Below are positions 1-8,450 of a stretch of 32,840 nucleotides of DNA, in pieces; positions within the stretch are counted from its first letter, which is position 1, and the number at the start of each line of letters is the position of its first letter. Source of the stretch: Magnetococcales bacterium (GTDB taxonomy: Bacteria > Pseudomonadota > Magnetococcia > Magnetococcales > Magnetaquicoccaceae). Position numbers and translations under genes: made by a program. The notes under the pieces are model-generated. The model made no database searches and had not been told where the DNA came from. It saw nothing but the letters and a program-made list of their open reading frames with translations. The stretch lies in assembly GCA_015231775.1 (NCBI GenBank), contig JADGAY010000027.1:1-32840 (forward strand). Direction: 5' to 3'.

Positions 1-125
1 CGATTTTCACGTTTTTTGTGAAAATCGTTTGCGCGCAGCTTTGGTCGTGACGGGTATTTTGCGGTTTTGCAAAATACCCGTCACGACCCTTGCCAAAACA
101 GGCCGCCGGAGGCGGCGGATTTTCT
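1..125. repeat. Partial copy (cut by the window start) of a multi-hairpin intergenic repeat: hairpin A 1-27 and hairpin B 43-88
   Basis: Perfect 10-bp arms cgattttcac/gtgaaaatcg around loop gtttttt. Perfect 20-bp arms 43-62/69-88 (ggtcgtgacgggtattttgc/gcaaaatacccgtcacgacc) around ggtttt. Flanks ttgcgcgcag and ccttgcc..aaacaggccgccggagg recur at 20793-20877. Confidence 0.9.
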
Positions 126-159
126 AAAGTACACTCAATCCCATCTTGGAAAAGCCGCC

Positions 160-618
160 ATGCCCATGCTCCGTACCCCCCATCTCCTGGCGACCTTTTT
201 CGGTTCGGGTCTGCTTCCCAAGGCCCCTGGCACCTGGGGCACCCTGGCCACGGTGCCGTTGGCTTATCTGAGCCAGCAGGCCGGTCCGGTCTGGGGCTGG
301 ACGATTCTGCTGGTGGTGTGCGTGGTGGGGGTGTGGAGTGCCGGGGTGGTGTGTCGGGAGACGGGTCGGGAGGATCCGTCGGAGGTGGTGATCGACGAGG
401 TGGCGGGATTCTTGCTTACGATGATCGATGCCCCACATGGCGCCATGGGAATGGTGATCGGATTTGTGCTGTTCCGGTTGTTCGACATCTTCAAGCCGTG
501 GCCGGTGAACGCGCTGGAGCGGCTGCCGGGTGGATGGGGGGTGATGGCGGATGATTTGGCCGCCGGGGCGTATGCCGCCTTGGGCATGGTTGGACTGGTG
601 TGGATGGGTTGGTTATGA
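160..618 (+). CDS. pgpA: Phosphatidylglycerophosphatase A
   Basis: LLATFFGSGLLPKAPGTWGTLATVPLAYL...DPSEVVIDEVAGFLLTM...GFVLFRLFDIFKPWP is typical of PgpA. The upstream part of the ORF (67-159) lies in the hairpin repeat, so ATG 160 is preferred. Confidence 0.92.
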   Translation: MPMLRTPHLLATFFGSGLLPKAPGTWGTLATVPLAYLSQQAGPVWGWTILLVVCVVGVWSAGVVCRETGREDPSEVVIDEVAGFLLTMIDAPHGAMGMVIGFVLFRLFDIFKPWPVNALERLPGGWGVMADDLAAGAYAALGMVGLVWMGWL

Positions 619-1745
619 AGTGTTTGCTGGTCATGCCACGCTGGAGCGAACAGGGGGCGCTGTTGCCGCCCTCCGGACGCCCCTACCTTGATCTGGCCCT
701 CGAGTGTCTGGGAATTACGTCCGTGGCGCTCCTGGAACTCGATGGCGATGGCCCGTTCGATCCCACCAAGATCCCGGAGGAGTATCCCCTGATCCTGATC
801 CAGGGGGATGGCCAGGGCGGTCGCCTGCGCCGTTCCCTGGTGTCGAGTCTCGGGCTGTCGCTTGGGCTGGATGGGGATGATTCCGATCAGCTCAAGGTGT
901 TCGGCGCCCGCGCCCTGACCGATGAGTCGGGACGCCCGGAAGGGTTCATCCTGCAACGCCGGGGCCGCATGGTGGCCTATTGCGAACGTTCGATCTGGGC
1001 GGCGCGTCGCTCGCTGGTGAAGATCCTGCGCGGCCTGATCGGGGATGGGAACGGAGGCCGGCGCAAACGGTCGGTTGCCTGCTGGATGGTGGAGGGGGCG
1101 GGAGAACCGCTGGATATGGGCACGGAGATCGGATCGTCGCTGCATGCCGCCTGTCGGGTGCGTGATCTGCCGAATGGGGATGCGGGCCTGTTGATTCCCG
1201 CCACCCTTGGCGAGGCGTATCAGAGCCGCCTCGCGGAGCAACTGGGCAATCGCATCTATGCTACCTCCCCGAAACCCCTGGAAGAGGTGGTGGCGGCACG
1301 CCTGCTGGAGGCGGGTGTCACGGTGGCGGTGGCGGAGTCCTGCACCGCCGGTCTGGTGGCAGCGCGGCTGTCGGCCCTGCCCGGCTCCTCCGCCTATCTG
1401 AACGCCGGTTGGGTCACCTATGCCAACGAGGCCAAGATGCGCGATCTGGGGGTGCACACGGATCTGTTGGCCAGTCGCGGGGCGGTGAGTCGCGAGGTGG
1501 CCCTGGCGATGTCGGCGGGGGCGTTGCGGCTCTCCGAGGCCGATCTGGCCGTGGCCGTGACCGGTATCGCCGGTCCGGAGGGAGGGAGCGCGGAGAAACC
1601 GGTCGGCACGGTCCATCTGGCGGTGCGCAGCCGTCAGGGCATGTTGTTGGAACATCGGGGATTTTACGTCGGCAGTCGCGAACAGGTGCGTTGGCGGGCG
1701 AGTCAGACCGCCCTGCATCTGCTGCGTCGGGTGATGGCGGGTTGA
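615..1745 (+). CDS. cinA: CinA family protein: C-terminal PncC-like amidase domain with a divergent MoCF-like N-terminus
   Basis: ESCTAGLVAARLSALPGSSAYLNAGWVTYANEAK...AVTGIAGPEGGSAEKPVGTVHLAV. ATGA overlap with pgpA (ATG 615-617, TGA 616-618). Confidence 0.85.
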   Translation: MKCLLVMPRWSEQGALLPPSGRPYLDLALECLGITSVALLELDGDGPFDPTKIPEEYPLILIQGDGQGGRLRRSLVSSLGLSLGLDGDDSDQLKVFGARALTDESGRPEGFILQRRGRMVAYCERSIWAARRSLVKILRGLIGDGNGGRRKRSVACWMVEGAGEPLDMGTEIGSSLHAACRVRDLPNGDAGLLIPATLGEAYQSRLAEQLGNRIYATSPKPLEEVVAARLLEAGVTVAVAESCTAGLVAARLSALPGSSAYLNAGWVTYANEAKMRDLGVHTDLLASRGAVSREVALAMSAGALRLSEADLAVAVTGIAGPEGGSAEKPVGTVHLAVRSRQGMLLEHRGFYVGSREQVRWRASQTALHLLRRVMAG

Positions 1746-1768
1746 AAAGAGGGAAGGAGAGATACGGC

Positions 1769-3130
1769 ATGGAGCGTCCCGAGATGAGCGGTTTGCGCCT
1801 GGGGGTGGCGGCGTTGGCCGCGTGGGTCTGGATCGCGGGGGTGGCGCCGCTCTATGCCGCCGATCCCCCGGAGGATCTGCCTCGGCGCCGGTATGCGCTC
1901 AAGGATCGCAAGGATGAGGTGATCGGCGGCACCTATTTCCGCCATCGCGCCACGGCCCACGATACCATGATCATCCTGGCGCGGGATAATCACATGGGTT
2001 TCAACGAGATCATGCTGGCCAATCCGGATCAGGATCCCTGGAGTCCGCGGGTGGGGAGCAAGATCCGCATGGATTTCCGCAAGGTGCTGCCGGGATTGAA
2101 CAATCCCGCCAAGATCGTGGTCAACCTCCCGGAGATGCGGATCTATCATTTTCGGGGCGATCGCATCGAAACCTATCCGATCGGCGTGGGTCAGGAGGGG
2201 ATGATGACGCCGCGGGTCCGTACCGCGGTGACCAGCAAGATGGCCGATCCGGTCTGGCGTCCCCCGGCCTCGATCCGCAAGGAGGATCCCTCCCTCCCGG
2301 AGGCGATCTATCCCGGGCCACGCAACCCCTTGGGCACCCATGCGATCTATCTGAGCCTGCCGGCCTATCTGATGCATGGCACCAACCGTCCGTTGGGGGT
2401 GGGACGACGGGTGAGCCACGGTTGCATCCGGCTCTATCCGGAAGATATCATTGAGTTTTTCCCGAATGTAAATGCGGGCGACAGCGTGGCGATCGTCAAC
2501 GAACCGGCCAAGGCCGGCTGGCGTGATGGGGAGCTTTATCTGGAGATCCATCCGATCCTGGCCGACCTGAAACACGAGGGAAGTCTGCGGGTGATGATGG
2601 AAAAGGCGGTCAAGCAGGCGTTGACACGGCGTCCGGATCTGCGCGCGGTGGTGGATTGGCGGCTTGCCGAGCGCATGGCGGACAATCCGGATGGCCAGTC
2701 GCGCCGCATCGCGGTGGCGGAGGGGTCCAATCCGGCGGCCCGGGATAAATATCTCACCGTGCCCGAGATCCCGGACGAGCAGACCATCCCCGAGGGTGGC
2801 CTGAAACTCCCCGACCTGGAACGGCTCGACCGGGAGGATGGCAATCCGGCGGCGATCCGCATCGATCAACCGGTGCCCAAGACGCACATGGAGCGCAAGG
2901 GAGCCAAACCCAACTCCGGCAGCGTTTGGCCTCCCGCCGGTGATGACTCAGGCGCCGAGCCGATGCCGGCCATCGCGCCCGAACCGCCTCCGGCCTCCAT
3001 CGCCGATCCGGCCTTCGAGCCGCAGTTGGAGTCCGAGCCGGAGGAGTTGCCCCTCGAGTCTGCCTCCGATCCAGCGGACGCTCCCGGACAGGGGGCGGTT
3101 CCACCCGATTATGTGCCGCCGCCACAATGA
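1769..3130 (+). CDS. L,D-transpeptidase (YkuD family), LysM-like N-terminus, Pro/Glu-rich C-terminal tail
   Basis: Signal-peptide-like N-terminus. YkuD motif HGTNRPLGVGRRVSHGCIRLYPEDI. SD-like ggaagga upstream of ATG 1769. Confidence 0.9.
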   Translation: MERPEMSGLRLGVAALAAWVWIAGVAPLYAADPPEDLPRRRYALKDRKDEVIGGTYFRHRATAHDTMIILARDNHMGFNEIMLANPDQDPWSPRVGSKIRMDFRKVLPGLNNPAKIVVNLPEMRIYHFRGDRIETYPIGVGQEGMMTPRVRTAVTSKMADPVWRPPASIRKEDPSLPEAIYPGPRNPLGTHAIYLSLPAYLMHGTNRPLGVGRRVSHGCIRLYPEDIIEFFPNVNAGDSVAIVNEPAKAGWRDGELYLEIHPILADLKHEGSLRVMMEKAVKQALTRRPDLRAVVDWRLAERMADNPDGQSRRIAVAEGSNPAARDKYLTVPEIPDEQTIPEGGLKLPDLERLDREDGNPAAIRIDQPVPKTHMERKGAKPNSGSVWPPAGDDSGAEPMPAIAPEPPPASIADPAFEPQLESEPEELPLESASDPADAPGQGAVPPDYVPPPQ

Positions 3131-3214
3131 CGCATCCAGGCGCCGCTGGATCCCCGGATCCCGCGGCGCCTGATGGCCGAGAACGACTCCGAAATCTCTC
3201 CTTGAGAGCAGCCG

Positions 3215-5680
3215 ATGGTCCGGGATTTCTCCTTCAAGCGCAAGATCGCGCTGTATTTTCTGCTGATCCTGGCGGCATTTCTCGTCACGGTCGCCCAATC
3301 CTACCTCCATTACGACACCAATCAATCCTCCTGGCAACGCGATCACCTGACCCGCCGCATCAGCGAATTGATGCACGGCATCGAAAACGACATCGATCAT
3401 GCCCATGCCGAGGTGGAGTATTTTCTGCGCATCAAGGATCCTCGGGTCGCGGACCGGGTGGAGGAGCTGATGCGGGATGCGCTGCCACGTTTGAAGGAGT
3501 TGGACCGGTTGCGCGTCATTCCGGAGGACAACAGCCGGGAGCGGGTGATGGCCTGGCTGGAGAGTCAACTGGATCTGTTCGCCGCGATCCGCAAGCGGAT
3601 TGAGACCATCGGACTGGACCCGAGTTCCGGCGAGCATGGACGCATCCGCGAGGAGATCCACGAGGTCGAGCAAATGTTGACCGGGCATGAAGAGTATCCA
3701 CTGCTCGCCTCGATGCTGCAACTGCGGCGGCATGAGAAGGATTTCATGGATCGCAAGCAGACCGTTTATCTGGAGCGGTTTCATGCCGAGGTGGATCGGT
3801 TCTACACCTTGGTGAATGAATCCGGGGACTCTTTAAGCTCCTCGGAGAAGATGCAGGTTCGCGTGTTGACGGTGAGCTATGTGCAGGGGTTCTACACGAT
3901 CGTCAGCGAAGTGTTGGCCCTGGCGCAGCAGATCGACAAGTTCCGCCTCGGCGTCGAGGAGACCCGCAAGGCCCTCGATGATCTGATGGACTCCCTCGAG
4001 ACCATCTACCAGAGTCACGATTTCCAGCAGACCGAACTGGTGACCACCCAGTTCTGGCGTTCCCAGCTCACGGTGTTGGCGATCCTTCTGACCATCGGAC
4101 TGCTGATGGCCGGCATGCTGCTGGATTTGATGGGCGCGGTGAACGCATTGAGCGCCACGGCCCGACGGGTGGCACTGGGGGAGGATCAGACCATCGAAGT
4201 GGATCGCCGCGATGAGATCGGGACTCTGGCGCGCTCCCTCAAGACCATGCAGGAGAGCCTGACGACCCGGAATCAGATTCTGGAGTCCACGGTTCGGGAG
4301 TTGCAGGTCAGCGAGCAGAGCAATCGGCGCGCTCTTGATCTGCGTACCGCCATTGCGACGATTCTGCAGCTGCCGTTGCAGGCCCTGACCCTGGAGGAGA
4401 TTCTCGAACGGGCTTTGCGGGTGGTGCTGGCGGTTCCCTGGCTCAAGGTGGAGCAGCGCGGCGCGATCTTTTTATACAATCGGGCCACCGAGCGGTTGGA
4501 CATGGCGGTCCATCACGACCTCGCGCCGCAACTGCTCACCACCTGCGCCTCCATCGAGATGGGCCATTGTTTGTGTGGTCGGGCGGCCAGCGAGCGCCGG
4601 GTGGTGAAGAGCAACCAGCTTGACCCGCGTCACGAGGTCCGTTTCGAGGGGATGCGCGAGCATGGCCACTACTGCCTGCCGATCCTCTCGGATCAGGATC
4701 TGTTGGGGGTGTTGAACGTCTATCTGCCCTCCGGCCACGCATTCGTGGACGAGGAGATCCATTTTCTCAACAGCATTGTCAACACCTTGTCCGGGGTGAT
4801 CGCCCGCCATCACGCGGAGGAGAATCTCTCGTACCTGCTTGCCACCCTGGACGCCAAGGTGGTGGAGCGGACCCGGGAGTTGCGAGAGAAGATCGAGGAG
4901 TTGGAGACCACCCGCAGTGAGTTGATCGCCAGCGAGAAGCTCGCCTCACTTGGACGTCTGGTGGCCGGGATCGCCCATGAGGTGAACACCCCCATCGGCG
5001 TGGCCTACTCCGGCGCCACGCAGTTGCTGGACGAAAGCCGCGCCTTGACCCAGCTTCTGGAGCGGGACGAGGTGGAGATCGACACGCTTTTGGCCGGCAT
5101 CGAGGCCATCGAGGGGGCGGCGCGTCTGGTGGAACGCAATCTGGCCCGCGCGGCGGAGTTGGTGCGGAGTTTCAAGCGCGCCTCCATCGACCACTCCTCG
5201 GAGGCGCTGCGCGACTATGTGGTGGGGGAGGTGGTGGGGGATGCGTTGATGAGCCTGCGCAACGCCTTCAAGCATTCGGCCATCGAGATCAAGGTGACCT
5301 GTCCCACCGGGTTGTGCGTGGCCGGGGTTCCTGGTTATCTCAACCAGATCCTCACCAACCTGTTGATGAACAGCCTGACCCACGGGTTCGCGCAGGGTAC
5401 CCGACCCGGACGCATCGACATCACGTTGGCCCTGCGTGGCCATCTGTTGAGTCTCACCTATGGCGATGACGGGGTGGGCATGACCCCCGAGGTGCGGGAG
5501 AAGGCTTTTGAACCCTTTTTCACCACCAATCGTTCGGCGGGGGGGAGCGGTTTGGGCTTGTACATTTGTTATAATCTCGTCACCACCAAGTTGCGTGGCA
5601 CGATCCAACTCGAGGGGCTGCCGGAGCGCGGGGTGCGGGTCACGGCCTCGTGGCCGGTGGAGGTGAGACGGGGAGCGTAA
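3215..5680 (+). CDS. Membrane sensor histidine kinase (TM - sensor - HAMP - GAF - HisKA - HATPase)
   Basis: Two hydrophobic segments; HAMP-like ALGEDQTIEVDRRDEIGTLARSLKTM; H-box GIAHEVNTPIGVAYSG; N-box LTNLLMNSLTHG; G-box GGSGLGLYI. Confidence 0.9.
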   Translation: MVRDFSFKRKIALYFLLILAAFLVTVAQSYLHYDTNQSSWQRDHLTRRISELMHGIENDIDHAHAEVEYFLRIKDPRVADRVEELMRDALPRLKELDRLRVIPEDNSRERVMAWLESQLDLFAAIRKRIETIGLDPSSGEHGRIREEIHEVEQMLTGHEEYPLLASMLQLRRHEKDFMDRKQTVYLERFHAEVDRFYTLVNESGDSLSSSEKMQVRVLTVSYVQGFYTIVSEVLALAQQIDKFRLGVEETRKALDDLMDSLETIYQSHDFQQTELVTTQFWRSQLTVLAILLTIGLLMAGMLLDLMGAVNALSATARRVALGEDQTIEVDRRDEIGTLARSLKTMQESLTTRNQILESTVRELQVSEQSNRRALDLRTAIATILQLPLQALTLEEILERALRVVLAVPWLKVEQRGAIFLYNRATERLDMAVHHDLAPQLLTTCASIEMGHCLCGRAASERRVVKSNQLDPRHEVRFEGMREHGHYCLPILSDQDLLGVLNVYLPSGHAFVDEEIHFLNSIVNTLSGVIARHHAEENLSYLLATLDAKVVERTRELREKIEELETTRSELIASEKLASLGRLVAGIAHEVNTPIGVAYSGATQLLDESRALTQLLERDEVEIDTLLAGIEAIEGAARLVERNLARAAELVRSFKRASIDHSSEALRDYVVGEVVGDALMSLRNAFKHSAIEIKVTCPTGLCVAGVPGYLNQILTNLLMNSLTHGFAQGTRPGRIDITLALRGHLLSLTYGDDGVGMTPEVREKAFEPFFTTNRSAGGSGLGLYICYNLVTTKLRGTIQLEGLPERGVRVTASWPVEVRRGA

Positions 5681-5865
5681 AGAGTGATTGTGAATCGCAT
5701 GGATACCTTGGTCAGCCCCGTGTTTCATCGGTTTGATCGGGTGGCGCGGTTTTTTCACCGATTGTTCGCATTCATGCCGTGAATTCCATTTTCCACCATT
5801 GTCGTTTCCATATCGACGAGATCTTTGGATGCCGATTCAATTATGATTGTCAACAAAAAATAAGA

Positions 5866-5894
5866 TTGACAGGATATGAATAATTTGTTACAAA
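5866..5894 (+). promoter_or_regulatory. Candidate sigma70-like promoter for the HD-GYP regulator gene
   Basis: TTGACA (5866-5871), 17-nt spacer, TACAAA (5889-5894), in a locally AT-rich stretch. Confidence 0.45.
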
Positions 5895-5935
5895 TGTGAC
5901 ACATTGTGACAAAATCTTCCTGTGAGTCCGTGCCC

Positions 5936-7429
5936 ATGACCGCCGAAAAACGCACCTTGCAACTGTCGGCCAAAGGATCCACCGTGACCACGGATCAGGC
6001 CGCCCTGCCGCCCTGGCCGGTACTGGTGGTGGATGACGATGCGGACGTGATCGCGGTCACCCGGTTGAATCTGCGTCAGTTTCAATTCGCGGGGCGTGGG
6101 TTGGCGTTGCGCGCGGCCTCCTCGGCGCGGGAGGCGCGCACGCTGCTGGAGAACACCCCCGGCGGCTTTGCCCTGGCCCTGATCGACGTGGTGATGGAGA
6201 GCGATGACGCCGGACTCCTGCTGGTGCGCCACATTCGCGAGACCCTCGGGGATCGGAAGATTCGGTTGGTCATCCGCACCGGACAGCCGGGACTGGCCCC
6301 GGAACGCTACGTGATCGACCATTTCGACATCGACGACTACAAGGAAAAGAGCGAACTCTCGGCGCAGAAGCTCTATACCACGGTGCGCTCGGCGTTGAAG
6401 TCCTATCGCGATCTGACCACCATCGACATGGCCCGCCAGGGTTTGGAGGCGATCCTGGGCGCGGCGCCACGCATGTATCTCCATCCCCTCGACTCCTTCG
6501 AGGAGTTCTACTCCGGTGTGTTCACCCAGATTCTCGGCTTGTGCCATCTGGGGGCCTACAGCGAGGTGCGCATCGCCAACGGCTTCCTCGCCCTGTTCAA
6601 CAAGGACGACATCACCATCAAGGCGGGGGTGGGCGATGTGCGTCTGCACGCCTCCCATACCGTGGCCTCGCGGGAGAACTTCACCTCCACCGAGACGGTG
6701 ATCCCCCTGCGGATTCGCGATGAGACCATCGGCATGCTCTATCTGGAGCATGGCCAGCCCCTCGATCCGCTGGCGTTGCATCTGCTGCGGATTTTCACCG
6801 GCCAGGTGTGCGTGGCGTTGCAGTCGTTGCGGATGCAGATGGAGCTGCGTCAGGCCCATCGTTCGGCGATCCAGATGCTCTCCGAGGCCGCCGAGGCCAA
6901 GGATGCCAACACCGGCGAGCACATCCAGCGCATCGTTTCGTTGACCCGGCGGCTCTCCCTGGCCCTGGGTCTGGCGCCGGATCTGGCCGAGCAGTACGCC
7001 CAGGCCAGTCAGTTGCATGATATCGGCAAGATCGGCATTCCCGACCAGATCCTCAACAAGCCGGGTCCATTGGATCAAGACGAATTTTCGCGCATCTCCA
7101 CCCATTCGGCCATCGGCGGCACCATCATCAAGGACGAGAAGAACTTCGGCATCGCCCGTGAGATCGCCCTCTATCACCACGAGAAGTGGGATGGGAGCGG
7201 CTATCCCGAGGGGTTGCGGGGCGAGGCGATCCCCATGTCGGCGCGCATCGTGTCGGTGGTGGATGTTTTTGATGCCCTGACCCATTGTCGGCCTTACAAG
7301 GGGCCGTGGAGCATCGGGCAGGCGGTGGACGAGATCCGGCGTTTGAGCGGGACCAGTTTCGATCCGCGGGTGGTGGATGCCTTTGCGCGGCTTTATGCCG
7401 AGGATCAACTGGCGGATCTGGTCCAGTAG
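5936..7429 (+). CDS. Response regulator: REC - DUF3369-like - HD-GYP (predicted c-di-GMP phosphodiesterase)
   Basis: REC: VLVVDDDADVIAVTRLNL...LALIDVVMES. HD-GYP: HDIGKIGIPDQILNKPGPL...HHEKWDGSGYPEGLRGEAIPMSARIVSVVDVFDAL. Start uncertain (ORF opens with GTG at 5906; ATG 5936 preferred). Confidence 0.88.
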   Translation: MTAEKRTLQLSAKGSTVTTDQAALPPWPVLVVDDDADVIAVTRLNLRQFQFAGRGLALRAASSAREARTLLENTPGGFALALIDVVMESDDAGLLLVRHIRETLGDRKIRLVIRTGQPGLAPERYVIDHFDIDDYKEKSELSAQKLYTTVRSALKSYRDLTTIDMARQGLEAILGAAPRMYLHPLDSFEEFYSGVFTQILGLCHLGAYSEVRIANGFLALFNKDDITIKAGVGDVRLHASHTVASRENFTSTETVIPLRIRDETIGMLYLEHGQPLDPLALHLLRIFTGQVCVALQSLRMQMELRQAHRSAIQMLSEAAEAKDANTGEHIQRIVSLTRRLSLALGLAPDLAEQYAQASQLHDIGKIGIPDQILNKPGPLDQDEFSRISTHSAIGGTIIKDEKNFGIAREIALYHHEKWDGSGYPEGLRGEAIPMSARIVSVVDVFDALTHCRPYKGPWSIGQAVDEIRRLSGTSFDPRVVDAFARLYAEDQLADLVQ

Positions 7430-8151
7430 TCGTTCAAGGCGCGCAGCAGGGCTTCGCTGGTGGGCACGGGTGGAATGACGGCGACCTGGGCCCCACGCCG
7501 GGTGAGCGCCTCGGCGGTCAAGGGGCTCAAGGCCGCCAGCAGGCAGCCGGGCGGCGGTCCGTTCGGCAACAGATCGAGGAGGATTTCGGCCCCGCGCGGG
7601 CTGAACAGCAGCATGGCCGCCACCTCGTGGAGCCGTTCCCGCACCGCCTCCGGCAGGCACGTCACCGCCACGCTCCGATAGACCGCCACGGTATCGACCG
7701 TTCTGCCATGGGCGGTCAACCGATTGATCAACTCCTCCCGGCCCTCCTCGGCGCGCAAGAAGAGCAGCCGTCGCGCGTCAGGCATCTGTTCGAGCAGTCT
7801 CTCCCCCAGCTTCTCCCCACCTTCGGCATGTTCCGGCACGTTCACCGTCCAGCCGCGTTCGCGCAGCACGTTGGCACTCTTCTGACCCACGGCGAAGAGC
7901 GGTGGCGGGGTGATGCCGTCCGGGAGGGCGGCATTCAGACAGCGGGCGCCGTTGGCGCTGGTGACGAGCAGGGCATCGTAGGTGTGCAGGCGGCTCAGGG
8001 CCTCCCGCAGCGGGGCGGGATCCTCGACCGGCTGGATGGCGGTGAGCGGGGCCAGCAGGGTTCGTCCGTGGCCCTGTTCGATCTGGCGCGCGGTCTGCGT
8101 GGCGCCGGGTTGAGGGCGGGTGACCAGGATCAGGCGGTTGCCGAGCTGCAT
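7405..8151 (-). CDS. hemD: Uroporphyrinogen-III synthase
   Basis: MQLGNRLILVTRPQPGATQTARQIEQGHGRTLLAPLTAI...DALLVTSANGARCL...FAVGQKSANVLRERGW...LLFSPRGAEILLDLL. Confidence 0.85.
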   Translation of the reverse strand: MQLGNRLILVTRPQPGATQTARQIEQGHGRTLLAPLTAIQPVEDPAPLREALSRLHTYDALLVTSANGARCLNAALPDGITPPPLFAVGQKSANVLRERGWTVNVPEHAEGGEKLGERLLEQMPDARRLLFLRAEEGREELINRLTAHGRTVDTVAVYRSVAVTCLPEAVRERLHEVAAMLLFSPRGAEILLDLLPNGPPPGCLLAALSPLTAEALTRRGAQVAVIPPVPTSEALLRALNDYWTRSAS

Positions 8152-8450
8152 GGGTGGATCCTTGGAGCAGGAGATGAACGGCCATGATTCCAGATGGTCC
8201 GAACCGCGGGATCCGGTTTCAGGCAGAACGGGATGGCCAATGACCCGCGCGCCACGCCAAACCCGCAAGATGGGACGAGAATCCCATTCTCTCCCAATCG
8301 TGGAGCCTGTTTTGCGAGATTTTCATCAAAAAATGTGATGCTTCCCATATGGGAGGGGCATGCAATCGTTTCGGATCTAACGTATGATATACGATCCCTT
8401 GAATGGGGCCTCTCTGGCAAGGGTGATCCTTTCAATCCCATGGCGTGGAC

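Noticed and set aside
8343-8354. 12-bp palindrome TCCCATATGGGA upstream of the hybrid kinase
   Set aside because: Single short palindrome with no second copy or known operator match; not enough to call a site.
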